Positions 1 through 6,856 of a stretch of DNA of 16,141 nt are shown piece by piece; the first letter of the stretch is position 1, and each line of letters begins with the position of its first letter. The position numbers were made by a program, and so were the translations under genes. The stretch spans positions 1 to 16,141 of the forward strand of contig JAHHUB010000017.1 in assembly GCA_020024175.1 (NCBI GenBank). Direction: 5' to 3'. The notes below the pieces were generated by a model. The model was given only the letters and a program-made list of their open reading frames with translations, searched no databases and was not told where the DNA came from. The stretch comes from Oscillospiraceae bacterium. Lineage in GTDB: Bacteria; Bacillota; Clostridia; Oscillospirales; Ruminococcaceae.

Positions 1-432
1 GTTTTGGTTAAAACATCAAATAAATCATCCGGAGAACTTCAGGACAGAGTTTTGGAAAGCGGCGAGACAATTTACAATGCAATGGGAAAAATGTGCGAAG
101 AATGGGGCAAAGAAAGTCATGGAAAATATGGCTATTCCGCAGTGGGTGCTGTAGTAGGGGCAACCTATCCAAAACAGCTTTCCGAAATGAGACAGCTTAT
201 GCCTCACACATTTATTCTTGTTCCCGGATATGGTGCTCAGGGCGGAACAGCAGAAGATGTAAAGGGTGCATTTGATGAAAGAGGCTTGGGAGCTATTATC
301 AATTCTTCAAGGGGTATACTGACAGCATGGCAAAAGAAAGGTATGGATGGCAAGGATTTTGCTAAAGGTGCAAGAGAAGCAGCTCTTGAAATGAAAGCTG
401 ACATCATATCTAAAATACCAAAAATAAAATAA
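1..432 (+). CDS. pyrF: Orotidine 5'-phosphate decarboxylase, type 2 (3' part only)
   Basis: The product decarboxylates OMP to UMP, the last step of de novo pyrimidine synthesis, in the cytosol. The 5' part lies outside the window, and the reading frame is open from the first base. The visible 143 or so residues carry the C-terminal half of the type 2 OMP decarboxylase family (about 270-310 residues when complete): a TSNKSSGELQD segment, then a VVGATYP strand, a phosphate-binding VPGYGAQGG loop and an INSSRGI segment. These are the late strands of the TIM barrel and the phosphate-gripping loops. The catalytic Lys/Asp residues should lie upstream, out of view. The gene ends in TAA and is followed after 22 nt by the SLOG-family gene on the same strand, so the two probably share a transcript. 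The TTG at position 4 is only the first start-like codon in the fragment, not the real start. Confidence 0.92.
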   Translation, partial: VLVKTSNKSSGELQDRVLESGETIYNAMGKMCEEWGKESHGKYGYSAVGAVVGATYPKQLSEMRQLMPHTFILVPGYGAQGGTAEDVKGAFDERGLGAIINSSRGILTAWQKKGMDGKDFAKGAREAALEMKADIISKIPKIK

Positions 433-454
433 TGAAATTATTCGGAGGGTAAAA

Positions 455-817
455 ATGAAAGTTGCGGTAATAGGTTCCAGAAACTGCGGTGATTTAACCG
501 TAGATGATATAATAAATTATATACCGTTAAACTGCTGTGAGATTATTTCAGGAGGAGCCGATGGTGTTGATGCTTTGGCAAAAGCCGCAGCAAAAAAACT
601 GAATGTTACTTATACCGAATTTTTACCCGACTATCCCAAATACGGCAAAAGAGCTCCTATTGTCAGAAATGAACAAATAGTAAAAAATGCATATTATGTT
701 TTGGCTTTTTGGGATTTGGAATCAAAAGGTACAGCTTCAGCAATAGATTTATGTATAAAAAATTATGTACCGTTTAAAATTATACCTATTAAAGAAAAAA
801 TTTGTAAAAAACACTAA
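455..817 (+). CDS. SLOG-fold (DUF2493/YAcAr-like) small protein
   Basis: This is a 120-residue cytosolic protein with the hallmarks of the SLOG superfamily, Rossmann-like folds that bind nucleotides or nucleotide-derived ligands. Visible motifs are a first strand ending in GSR (residues 7-9), a glycine-rich SGGADGVDALA loop (32-42), an RNEQIV segment and a late KGTASAI motif. Its length fits a stand-alone DUF2493-type domain with nothing fused. The ATG has a GGAGGG ribosome binding site at 444-449, five bases upstream. It lies 22 nt after pyrF, and its TAA stop (815-817) overlaps a putative sigma-28 -35 element for fliD. The molecular function is unknown; members of this superfamily range from the DNA-processing protein DprA to the cytokinin-activating LOG enzymes. 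I assign only the fold, with good confidence. Confidence 0.75.
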   Translation: MKVAVIGSRNCGDLTVDDIINYIPLNCCEIISGGADGVDALAKAAAKKLNVTYTEFLPDYPKYGKRAPIVRNEQIVKNAYYVLAFWDLESKGTASAIDLCIKNYVPFKIIPIKEKICKKH

Positions 818-841
818 ATAAAATTCAATATGTGTCGATAA
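815..841 (+). promoter_or_regulatory. Putative sigma-28 (SigD/FliA-type) promoter for fliD
   Basis: TAAA at 815-818, a 15-nt spacer, then GTCGATAA at 834-841. This matches the Firmicute sigma-D pattern (TAAA, about 15 nt, GCCGATAT/A) at all but one or two positions and with the expected spacing. Transcription would start near 848, about 70 nt before fliD. A late flagellar gene is the expected target of this sigma factor. The -35 lies on the stop codon of the preceding gene. A TATAAT at 878-883 is also present but lacks a good -35. Confidence 0.6.
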
Positions 842-916
842 ATAAAATGAACAGTTATACAGTTGATTTTAACGAATTATAATATGACATAAAATGAGAA
901 AACAGGGGGTACAATT

Positions 917-3763
917 ATGAACGGAATTAACGGATTTAGTCCTAGAAGAATAGGCGGTCTTGCCAGTGGTATGAACACTGATGAAATAATCGAAGGCATG
1001 ATGATGAGGAGCAAGACAAAGCTTAATCAGAAAAATCAATCCAGACAAATACTTAAATGGAGACAGGACGCTTACAGACAAATTATCAGAAGTACTAATG
1101 CTTTTGCTAATAAATGGCTTAATAAAACAGACAGCAAGCATAACATAGGCAATGATGCTTTTTGGAAACTTAATGCAGCTTCTACAGACTCAAAAAACTT
1201 TAAAGTTGTTGCAAAGAATGGTGCCATGAACGGCAATATTAAAGTTGACTATGTAAAGCAGTTAGCTACAAGTGAAACTCTCAGCAGTAAAAAATTTGAA
1301 AATACTTTTATTGGTACAGGAAATCCTCATGCTAATGCAACTGCGGATGAAAAAAATAAATACATGGAAGCTGTAAAATCAGAGCTTGACAGAATGAAGA
1401 AAGCAGGTTTGGAACCCTCTGTTACAGTTGATGTGGACGGCATAAGCAGAACCATTAAATTTGACTTTAAAGATGAGGATTTGGCATCTTGGGATAAATA
1501 TAACGAGGCGTTGAAAACTCAGCTTAAAGATGGTGTACAGCGTAATTTCGGAAGCAAGGTTACCATTATTGACAGAGGTAATGGAGATTTCGGAATAGCA
1601 TCAAACAATAAGATTACCATGAAAGGTACACTTCTTCATGATGTGGGAATTGCCAGTGGTGTTACAAACAAACCTGATATATACAGTTCCATTAAAAATG
1701 TAAGAGGACAGTTCGGAAATATAGCAGGCGGTGAATTTTCATTTAAGATTAATGGAACAGAATTCCATTTCAGTGAAAATGACTCAATCAACAGAATTAT
1801 GAACACTGTAAACAGCAGTAACTGTGGTGTAAAAATGTCTTTTTCCGAGTACAGCAATACTTTCAAAATAACTGCTACTCAAGAAGGTGCAATAAAGGGA
1901 ATTGATATAGAACAGACTTCCGGTAATTTGCTCACTGAACTTTTCGGTGTAGAATCAGGCAGCAGTTTATCATCTAAGAGTATTTTGGGCGGAGTTAAAG
2001 CTGAAAAAGCTTTTGACTTTGAAGAACTTAAGAAGAATATTGCTTCACCTTTTACAATTACAATGACTGATGCTTCAGGTAAAAAGATAAGCAAAGTTAT
2101 TCAAATTCCAACTCGTGATTCAAAGGGTAACAAACTTGATTACTCAAAATATACAGAAGATCAGATAATAAACCTTTTGGATACTGAAATAAACAAGACT
2201 TTTGACAGCAAAAAGTTTAATGTTACTGTTAAAGGTGGCAAATTGGAAATCAGCCACAGAGATGGTGCTTTGTTGGAAATAGGTGGTTACAACGGCGACA
2301 ACAAAATGCTTGGCATTATGGGATTTAAAGACAATGCTACCAATGCTATCAACGAAACAGCAAAGCTTTCCGATTTGGGATTTACCGCAGGCGATGAAAT
2401 CACAATTAATAATGGAAATAAAATCACCATTACTGACGGCATGACAATAAAGGATCTTATGGATAAGTCTGGTAATGCTATCACCCTGGAAAACGGCAGA
2501 CTTAAAATAAAAGCTGACAGTTTGACCGCAAAAGGTGGAGCAGCAGATGTATTTGGATTGGTTAAAAACATGGATGGTGTAGGAGAATATAAGGCAACAA
2601 AGGCTGCTGATGTAGACTTTACCGAAAAGCTTTCCACACAGTTCGGAGTTTCCGGAAATGCAAAAGTAAATGTTGGTGGTGTTGAAGTTGATATTAACAG
2701 TGATATGACCGTTAAACAAATGGTTGACACTATTAATGCCAAATATGAAAAAACCAACCCTGGTAAAAAAGCCATTAATTTTGATGAATACGGAAATATT
2801 AGGTTTAATGTTGCAGCAAAAGATGTATCCGGAGGATTCTTAAACAGTATATTTAAAACTGGTGATATTCCGGAAAATTCAGTTGGCGTTGTAAATACAA
2901 GAAATGCTCAAGGTAAAGATGCTATCTTCTCCATTAACGGTGAAGAAATTGTAAAGAGCGGCAATACTATTGACTATGACGGAGTTGAAATTACTTTCAA
3001 CAACACATTTAATGTTGACGGTAAAGGACCTAGCGAAAATATCACAGTAAGTTCTGATGTAGATGAAGCTGTTAAACAAATCAAAGAGTTTATGGAAGAC
3101 TACAACAAGCTTATTGATGAAGTTAAAGGTAAACTCAGCGAAAAGCAAAAATACAAGGAATTTCCTCCTCTTACTAATGAACAGAAGAAAGACATGAGCA
3201 AAGAGGAAATTGAAAAATGGGAAAAAGAAGCTCAGACAGGTCTTTTGGCAAATGACAATGAACTTACAAAATATTTGCAGGAACTGCGTACCATGATGTA
3301 TGAAAAAGCTCCAAACGGATTGGCTCTTTTTGATCTTGGTATCACTACAGGAGATTGGAAAGACGGTGGAAAACTTAAATTTGTAGACAAGATAAACGGC
3401 AAGACCGGAGAAGAACATTTAAGAGAAATGCTTACCAATAACCCTGACAAGGTTAAGAAGATGTTTACAGATCCTGATAACGGATTGGCAGCAAGACTGG
3501 ACAGAGTAAATGATGCTGCAATGAATACTTCTACAACTAAGAGAGGTTATATTGCAAATATTGCAGGTATGGAGGGCACATTCAGTGATTCAGATAATAT
3601 TCTCAGCAAAAAGATCAAAGATCTTGATGAGGAGATAAAGAAGTTTGAAGCATCTATGAAACGTGAAGAGGAAAAATACTGGCAGCAATTTACAAACCTT
3701 GAAAAAGTTATTTCCAAGCTTAATGCACAAAGCGCTTCACTGTTTGACCAGATGATGGGATAA
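917..3763 (+). CDS. fliD: Flagellar hook-associated protein 2, filament cap (enlarged)
   Basis: FliD forms the cap at the flagellum tip and guides flagellin folding at the growing end after export. The N-terminus carries the FliD_N signature (IGGLASGMNTDEII, residues 12-25, with a helical segment to about 65). The C-terminal FliD_C region runs from about residue 700 and ends in a coiled coil (about 897-940) and a hydrophobic tail (SASLFDQMMG), as expected for hook-associated proteins. The 948 residues exceed the usual 450-700. The extra length is in the middle, where segments resembling flagellin-IN repeats recur (about 272-318, 484-533 and 575-632). Each has short beta strands around an 'ITDGMTIKDLMD' or 'INSDMTVKQMVD'-like helix. 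The ATG follows AGGGGG at 904-909 with 7-nt spacing. fliS and a chaperone-like gene follow, the classic filament-assembly order. Confidence 0.95.
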   Translation: MNGINGFSPRRIGGLASGMNTDEIIEGMMMRSKTKLNQKNQSRQILKWRQDAYRQIIRSTNAFANKWLNKTDSKHNIGNDAFWKLNAASTDSKNFKVVAKNGAMNGNIKVDYVKQLATSETLSSKKFENTFIGTGNPHANATADEKNKYMEAVKSELDRMKKAGLEPSVTVDVDGISRTIKFDFKDEDLASWDKYNEALKTQLKDGVQRNFGSKVTIIDRGNGDFGIASNNKITMKGTLLHDVGIASGVTNKPDIYSSIKNVRGQFGNIAGGEFSFKINGTEFHFSENDSINRIMNTVNSSNCGVKMSFSEYSNTFKITATQEGAIKGIDIEQTSGNLLTELFGVESGSSLSSKSILGGVKAEKAFDFEELKKNIASPFTITMTDASGKKISKVIQIPTRDSKGNKLDYSKYTEDQIINLLDTEINKTFDSKKFNVTVKGGKLEISHRDGALLEIGGYNGDNKMLGIMGFKDNATNAINETAKLSDLGFTAGDEITINNGNKITITDGMTIKDLMDKSGNAITLENGRLKIKADSLTAKGGAADVFGLVKNMDGVGEYKATKAADVDFTEKLSTQFGVSGNAKVNVGGVEVDINSDMTVKQMVDTINAKYEKTNPGKKAINFDEYGNIRFNVAAKDVSGGFLNSIFKTGDIPENSVGVVNTRNAQGKDAIFSINGEEIVKSGNTIDYDGVEITFNNTFNVDGKGPSENITVSSDVDEAVKQIKEFMEDYNKLIDEVKGKLSEKQKYKEFPPLTNEQKKDMSKEEIEKWEKEAQTGLLANDNELTKYLQELRTMMYEKAPNGLALFDLGITTGDWKDGGKLKFVDKINGKTGEEHLREMLTNNPDKVKKMFTDPDNGLAARLDRVNDAAMNTSTTKRGYIANIAGMEGTFSDSDNILSKKIKDLDEEIKKFEASMKREEEKYWQQFTNLEKVISKLNAQSASLFDQMMG

Positions 3764-3781
3764 TAAAAAGTTCCGTTGACA

Positions 3782-3816
3782 AATTGCCGCACCTTTTATA
3801 AAGAGGTGCGGCAATT
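3782..3816 (+). other. Strong intercistronic stem-loop between fliD and fliS
   Basis: A perfect 13-bp stem (3782-3794 with 3804-3816; left arm AATTGCCGCACCT) closes a 9-nt loop. No T-run follows (the next bases are AGTAATC), so it is not a standard intrinsic terminator. It starts 18 nt after the fliD stop and ends 13 nt before the fliS ribosome binding site. A role in mRNA processing, stability or partial attenuation is plausible. Confidence 0.7.
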
Positions 3817-3842
3817 AGTAATCAGATGTAGAGGTGGGAAAT

Positions 3843-4211
3843 ATGTATAATCCTTATCAAAAATATAAAGAACAGTCTCTCACAACATTGACACCTGCAG
3901 AACTCATTATTAAATTGTTTGATGAAGCAATAAGACAGGTAAAATTGGCTGTTATAAATATAAATGAAAAAAACTTGGAAGAATCTAATAAAAATATACT
4001 AAAAACAGAAGATATTATAACTGCCCTTAAATTGAATTTGGATGAAAAATATCCTATTGCGGAAGATTTAGGGAAAATGTACGACTGTATTTATGACTGT
4101 CTTGTTGATGCAAATATCAAAAAAGATGTGGATGCACTGAATGAGATATGTGATATTATAGTGGATTTCAGAGAAACATTTCAGCAGGCAAATAAGCTAG
4201 CTAAATCATAA
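3843..4211 (+). CDS. fliS: Flagellin export chaperone FliS
   Basis: FliS binds the C-terminus of newly made flagellin in the cytosol, prevents premature polymerisation and hands it to the flagellar export gate. The protein has 122 residues, normal for the family. It starts MYNPYQKYKEQSLTTLTPAE, the typical FliS opening in which NPYQ-Y is followed by a TP-ELI helix start, and is predicted all-helical. I chose the ATG at 3843 because an AGAGGTGGG ribosome binding site (3830-3838) sits 4 nt upstream. A GTG at 3834 falls inside that site and is not a plausible start. The gene lies after fliD and an intercistronic hairpin, and 27 nt before a putative second chaperone, so the three are probably cotranscribed. 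Confidence 0.93.
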   Translation: MYNPYQKYKEQSLTTLTPAELIIKLFDEAIRQVKLAVININEKNLEESNKNILKTEDIITALKLNLDEKYPIAEDLGKMYDCIYDCLVDANIKKDVDALNEICDIIVDFRETFQQANKLAKS

Positions 4212-4238
4212 AAATCCACATATTGGAGGAATAAACTG

Positions 4239-4736
4239 ATGACAATGGTATACAGCCAAAAGCTTTTTGATATGGTAATGAATTTACTTGACAGAAAACA
4301 AAAGCTTTTAATGGAGTATTATAATATAACTGTTAATGTAGACCGTGATAAATTGGCTGATGAAATAAATGATATAGTTGATAAAAGACAGATGATAATT
4401 ACCGAACTTGAGGAATGTGAAATAGAATTAACTGCTATTCCAAAAAAGCTTTTTGGAAATGACAGCCATGCTTTGATGACAGTTTTAAAACACAAGGTTC
4501 CCCCAGATACAGATTTGCCGCCGATTTTAGCCACCATAAATGAAAAATGTATTATTATACAAAAAATTATGGAAAAAATCAGAGAAGCAGACAAAGATTT
4601 GTATCAAAAAGTTCAGCTTGCCAAACAAGATATTATGGATAAAATAGAACAGGTTAAAAATAATAAACAGGTCTTTTATTACAAAAATAAAATCCAAGGT
4701 CAGGTTCTTGGAAATATGCTTGATGAAAAAAGATAA
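4239..4736 (+). CDS. Small helical protein, putative FliT/FlgN-like flagellar chaperone
   Basis: This is a 165-residue, charged, almost entirely helical protein with no signal peptide or membrane segment. Two amphipathic helices (about 5-30 and 36-64) are followed by a proline-containing linker (about 67-95, with KVPPDTDLPPI) and a long C-terminal helix (about 98-145). Length and helix pattern resemble FliT and FlgN, export chaperones for FliD and for FlgK/FlgL. Position directly after fliS supports this, since fliT often follows fliS. I do not see a diagnostic motif, so the assignment rests on context and helical character. The ATG at 4239 has GGAGGA at 4225-4230 with 8-nt spacing. It is the last gene of the flagellar block and is followed 4 nt later by a terminator. 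Confidence 0.6.
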   Translation: MTMVYSQKLFDMVMNLLDRKQKLLMEYYNITVNVDRDKLADEINDIVDKRQMIITELEECEIELTAIPKKLFGNDSHALMTVLKHKVPPDTDLPPILATINEKCIIIQKIMEKIREADKDLYQKVQLAKQDIMDKIEQVKNNKQVFYYKNKIQGQVLGNMLDEKR

Positions 4737-4740
4737 TCAA

Positions 4741-4782
4741 AGCGATTGTTTTACTGTAAAAGGTAAAATAATCGCTTTTTTT
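4741..4782 (+). terminator. Intrinsic terminator of the flagellar block
   Basis: A 14-bp stem (4741-4754 with 4763-4776, one G-T pair; left arm AGCGATTGTTTTAC), an 8-nt loop and a run of seven T at 4776-4782. It starts 4 nt after the stop codon of the preceding gene. Confidence 0.92.
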
Positions 4783-4830
4783 AATTGAAACTGCAGAAAT
4801 TAAATAAAAATATTTCTTTTGCTTGCATTT

Positions 4831-4860
4831 TTGACAAATTAACGATAAAATATATATAAT
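4831..4860 (+). promoter_or_regulatory. Sigma-A promoter for the parA-comFB unit
   Basis: A perfect TTGACA at 4831-4836 and a perfect TATAAT at 4855-4860 are separated by 18 nt, in a very AT-rich region just after a terminator. Transcription would start near 4867, giving a leader of about 87 nt before the chosen parA ATG. Confidence 0.8.
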
Positions 4861-4904
4861 AAAATATAGTTTATATGTAATATTTATTTTGATATAAAGT
4901 TGAG

Positions 4905-4966
4905 AAAGGAGAATGTTGCCGAAAAATGTTTTTTGGCAACTAGGCTTGAAGATATGGCAAAGATAA
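4905..4966 (+). promoter_or_regulatory. parA leader: displaced Shine-Dalgarno, hairpin and possible leader peptide
   Basis: A strong AAAGGAG (4905-4911) lies 42 nt before the chosen parA ATG, and no in-frame start sits at normal distance from it. Between them is a 10-bp hairpin (4915-4924 with 4931-4940, one G-T pair, 6-nt loop). In another frame an ATG at 4913 or TTG at 4916 opens a 16-17 codon ORF that ends in TAA at 4964-4966, just inside parA. This layout would suit translational coupling by a leader peptide or a structure that controls ParA synthesis. Function is inferred. Confidence 0.45.
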
Positions 4967-5718
4967 TGGCCATAAGCAATCAAAAGGGCGGGGTAGGAAA
5001 AACCAGTACCACTTACGCTCTTGGATGTGGGCTTAAACATCGTGGATACAGAGTTTTGCTTATAGATTTTGACCCTCAGGGTAATTTAAGTTTTTGCGTA
5101 GGCGGAGATGTAAAATTAAATGCCAATATTATGGATGTTCTCAGGGGAACAGTAGCTATACAGCATGCAATTCAACACACAAGTGTAGCTGATGCAGTAT
5201 GTGCAAATATATTACTTTCCGGTGCGGAATTGGAATTTATGAGTACTAACAGAGAATTTTTGCTCAAAAATGCGTTAGAACCAATTTTAGATTATTATGA
5301 TTACATAATTATTGATACACCGCCTTCCCTAAGCATACTTACAATCAACGCTTTTACCGCAGTTGATTCCATTATAATACCCATTCATTCGGATATTTTC
5401 AGTTTGCAGGGAATTGCGGAAATTCAGGAAACTATTGAAAGTGTAAGACAAAGATGTAATCCTAATATTAAAGTAGAAGGAATACTTCTTACAAAATTTA
5501 ATAAAAGAACTGTTTTTGGAAAACAGGTTTATGAAACGGCTGAACTAATTGCAAAAACAATGGGAACCTGTGTTTTTAAAACACAGATAAGGCCAAATAT
5601 AGCAATTTCGGAGGCTCAGGCAAGTCAGATGGATTTGATGCAGTATGCTCCTAAAAGTTCTGTGGCATTGGATTATTTGCAGTTTACCGATGAAATAATT
5701 GAAAGGGGGATGCATTAG
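4954..5718 (+). CDS. ParA/Soj-type P-loop ATPase
   Basis: ParA-family ATPases bind DNA as ATP dimers and form dynamic gradients that segregate DNA or position protein cargo. This 254-residue protein is Soj-sized. It has the deviant Walker A motif KGGVGKTST (11-19) with the signature lysine, Walker A' VLLIDFDPQGNLS (34-46) and Walker B YIIIDTPPS (117-125). It starts at once with the ATPase core and lacks the N-terminal DNA-binding domain of plasmid P1-type ParA. I chose ATG 4954 (MAKIMAISNQ) because family members begin just before the Walker A strand. A longer reading from TTG 4900 has no ribosome binding site upstream. The next gene starts on the last base of its stop codon (TAGTG), so the two are tightly coupled. 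That partner is not a ParB, and no parS-like site is visible. FlhG and MinD are less likely given the QKGGVGKTST/FDPQGN signature. Confidence 0.9.
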   Translation: MAKIMAISNQKGGVGKTSTTYALGCGLKHRGYRVLLIDFDPQGNLSFCVGGDVKLNANIMDVLRGTVAIQHAIQHTSVADAVCANILLSGAELEFMSTNREFLLKNALEPILDYYDYIIIDTPPSLSILTINAFTAVDSIIIPIHSDIFSLQGIAEIQETIESVRQRCNPNIKVEGILLTKFNKRTVFGKQVYETAELIAKTMGTCVFKTQIRPNIAISEAQASQMDLMQYAPKSSVALDYLQFTDEIIERGMH

Positions 5719-6527
5719 TGGCAAAAAACAAAAAGGACTTTGACAAAGAAGAATTATATAAAAAATTGATGCCTACCAGAGGAATTTCCGATGAATGTTC
5801 TCAAAATATTACAGATTTGTTTTCTATGCCGTCAGCACAGGATAATTCAGCAAATAAGGGGAAAAGTATAGTGGCTCAAAAATATGAAGAAGAAGAATTT
5901 ACTGATGATTATGTGCCAACTGTAAGCTGGATAAATGAGGATTATATGAAAAATCAAAGGGAAGCCAAAGCAGCAGCTACTCAAAGTTCTTATGAAAGCA
6001 AAACTGCAATGCAGCCTAAGCCTGCAGATTTGTTCCAGCAGATCTCTCAAATACAACAGGTAAATAAACCTACTCCGTCAAACAATGCATATATGGATAA
6101 AATCAGAGAAAATGCCGCTAAAAATAATTTGGATAATGCGGTAAAACAAAACATATATCAAAATTATGATAAAATGTCAAATTTTCAAAGTAAGGTGGGA
6201 AAATATATGAGTTATAATCAATCTCCTGTAAAACACAATTTGGAACAATCTCAGGAAAGGTCTAATTTGGTGGTACATAATGCCATGGAAGATCTGGTAG
6301 TTATGAAAATCAACAGTATGGTTGAAAAATTTAATTGCTGTATGTGTGAAAAATGTATTAATGATATGGCAGCTATTGTACTTAATCATGTTCCCAGCAA
6401 ATACATAGTTGCACCCAGAGAACAAATTGAAGTCTTAACAGCTAATTTTGTCAGAAACCCTGATATAGACATCGAAAATGAAGTAATTAAGGCAATTATG
6501 ACTGTTAAAACTTATCCCAGACATTAA
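5718..6527 (+). CDS. ComFB-domain protein with low-complexity N-terminal region; putative ParA partner
   Basis: The product has 269 residues. The C-terminal part (about 182-265) matches the ComFB family (late competence development, PF10719): a VVHNAMEDLV helix start (185-194), a cysteine cluster CCMCEKC (C207, C208, C210, C213), then INDMAAIVLNHVPSKYI. The Bacillus ComFB cysteines are reported to bind zinc, and cyanobacterial ComFB relatives have been reported as c-di-GMP receptors. Residues 1-22 are lysine-rich, 40-180 are Q/N/S/A-rich and probably disordered, and two DLF motifs occur at 33-35 and 104-106. There is no helix-turn-helix or ParB box. The GTG start overlaps the parA stop by one base, with AAAGGGGG at 5702-5709 as ribosome binding site. 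By analogy with ParA-cargo adaptors such as McdB, the basic N-terminus may stimulate the ATPase and the ComFB domain may bind cargo or ligand; this is inference. Confidence 0.8.
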   Translation: MAKNKKDFDKEELYKKLMPTRGISDECSQNITDLFSMPSAQDNSANKGKSIVAQKYEEEEFTDDYVPTVSWINEDYMKNQREAKAAATQSSYESKTAMQPKPADLFQQISQIQQVNKPTPSNNAYMDKIRENAAKNNLDNAVKQNIYQNYDKMSNFQSKVGKYMSYNQSPVKHNLEQSQERSNLVVHNAMEDLVVMKINSMVEKFNCCMCEKCINDMAAIVLNHVPSKYIVAPREQIEVLTANFVRNPDIDIENEVIKAIMTVKTYPRH

Positions 6528-6542
6528 AGTTAAAAGCGAGTG

Positions 6543-6579
6543 AAAAAAGAGGTTCTGATTATTTAGAACTTCTTTTTTT
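6543..6579 (+). terminator. Intrinsic terminator after the ComFB-domain gene
   Basis: The core stem AGAGGTTCT (6548-6556) pairs with AGAACTTCT (6565-6573), with one G-T pair and an 8-nt loop. It is extended by an A-run on the left and seven T (6573-6579) on the right. The A-run/T-run symmetry could also stop transcription from the opposite strand. Confidence 0.88.
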
Positions 6580-6737
6580 ATGTAATTCTGAAAGAAAAAT
6601 TGCAAAAATATATCTTATTTAAAAGGTAAAAAACATTATAAAATTAAATTAACGATTATATTGGTACATAAATTTGTATTTTATATAGTATTTTTGGTTC
6701 CTTTATATAAATTTTACAAATTTTAATGCAAATTCTC

Positions 6738-6766
6738 TTTACATAATTGAGGAAAGATGTTAAAAT
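6738..6766 (+). promoter_or_regulatory. Sigma-A promoter for PFOR (extended -10)
   Basis: TTTACA at 6738-6743, a 17-nt spacer, and TAAAAT at 6761-6766 preceded by TG at 6758-6759 (extended -10). Transcription would start near 6773, giving a leader of about 200 nt. A weaker alternative (ATTACA 6815-6820, 16 nt, TAGAAT 6837-6842) would start just before the tandem hairpins. Confidence 0.6.
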
Positions 6767-6856
6767 TTAATAGGACATTTGAAGATATAAAAATGTGAAA
6801 GGTTAAATTCATCAATTACATCTGAATATCTTTAGATAGAATTTCATTATGCAAAA

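Noticed and set aside
2144..2719. Minus-strand frame of 191 codons inside fliD
   Set aside because: It is antisense to fliD, of poor composition (Cys/Phe-rich) and lacks start signals. Other minus-strand frames across fliD are the same kind of shadow.
3782..3816. Intrinsic terminator after fliD
   Set aside because: The stem is strong but the following bases are not T-rich, so it is listed as an intercistronic stem-loop instead.
4822..4848. Second sigma-28 promoter before parA (AACGATAA)
   Set aside because: Two mismatches in the -10 and no TAAA at the right distance, while a perfect sigma-A promoter overlaps.
4900..4953. Upstream TTG start for ParA adding 18 residues
   Set aside because: No ribosome binding site precedes 4900, the extra residues cover the leader hairpin, and family members begin just before the Walker A strand.
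5718..6527. ParB-like centromere-binding protein
   Set aside because: No ParB nuclease-like box, no helix-turn-helix and no parS sequence nearby; the C-terminus fits ComFB.
869..6656. TTAACGA shared by the regions before fliD, parA and PFOR, with an 11-nt match AAATTAACGAT at 4836 and 6646
   Set aside because: In DNA this AT-rich such short matches are expected by chance, and their positions relative to the promoters differ.
6757..6774. Rex-like operator at the PFOR promoter
   Set aside because: One half (TGTTAA) fits the clostridial Rex half-site, but the second half does not match with the proper 4-nt spacer, so it is not better than AT-rich background.
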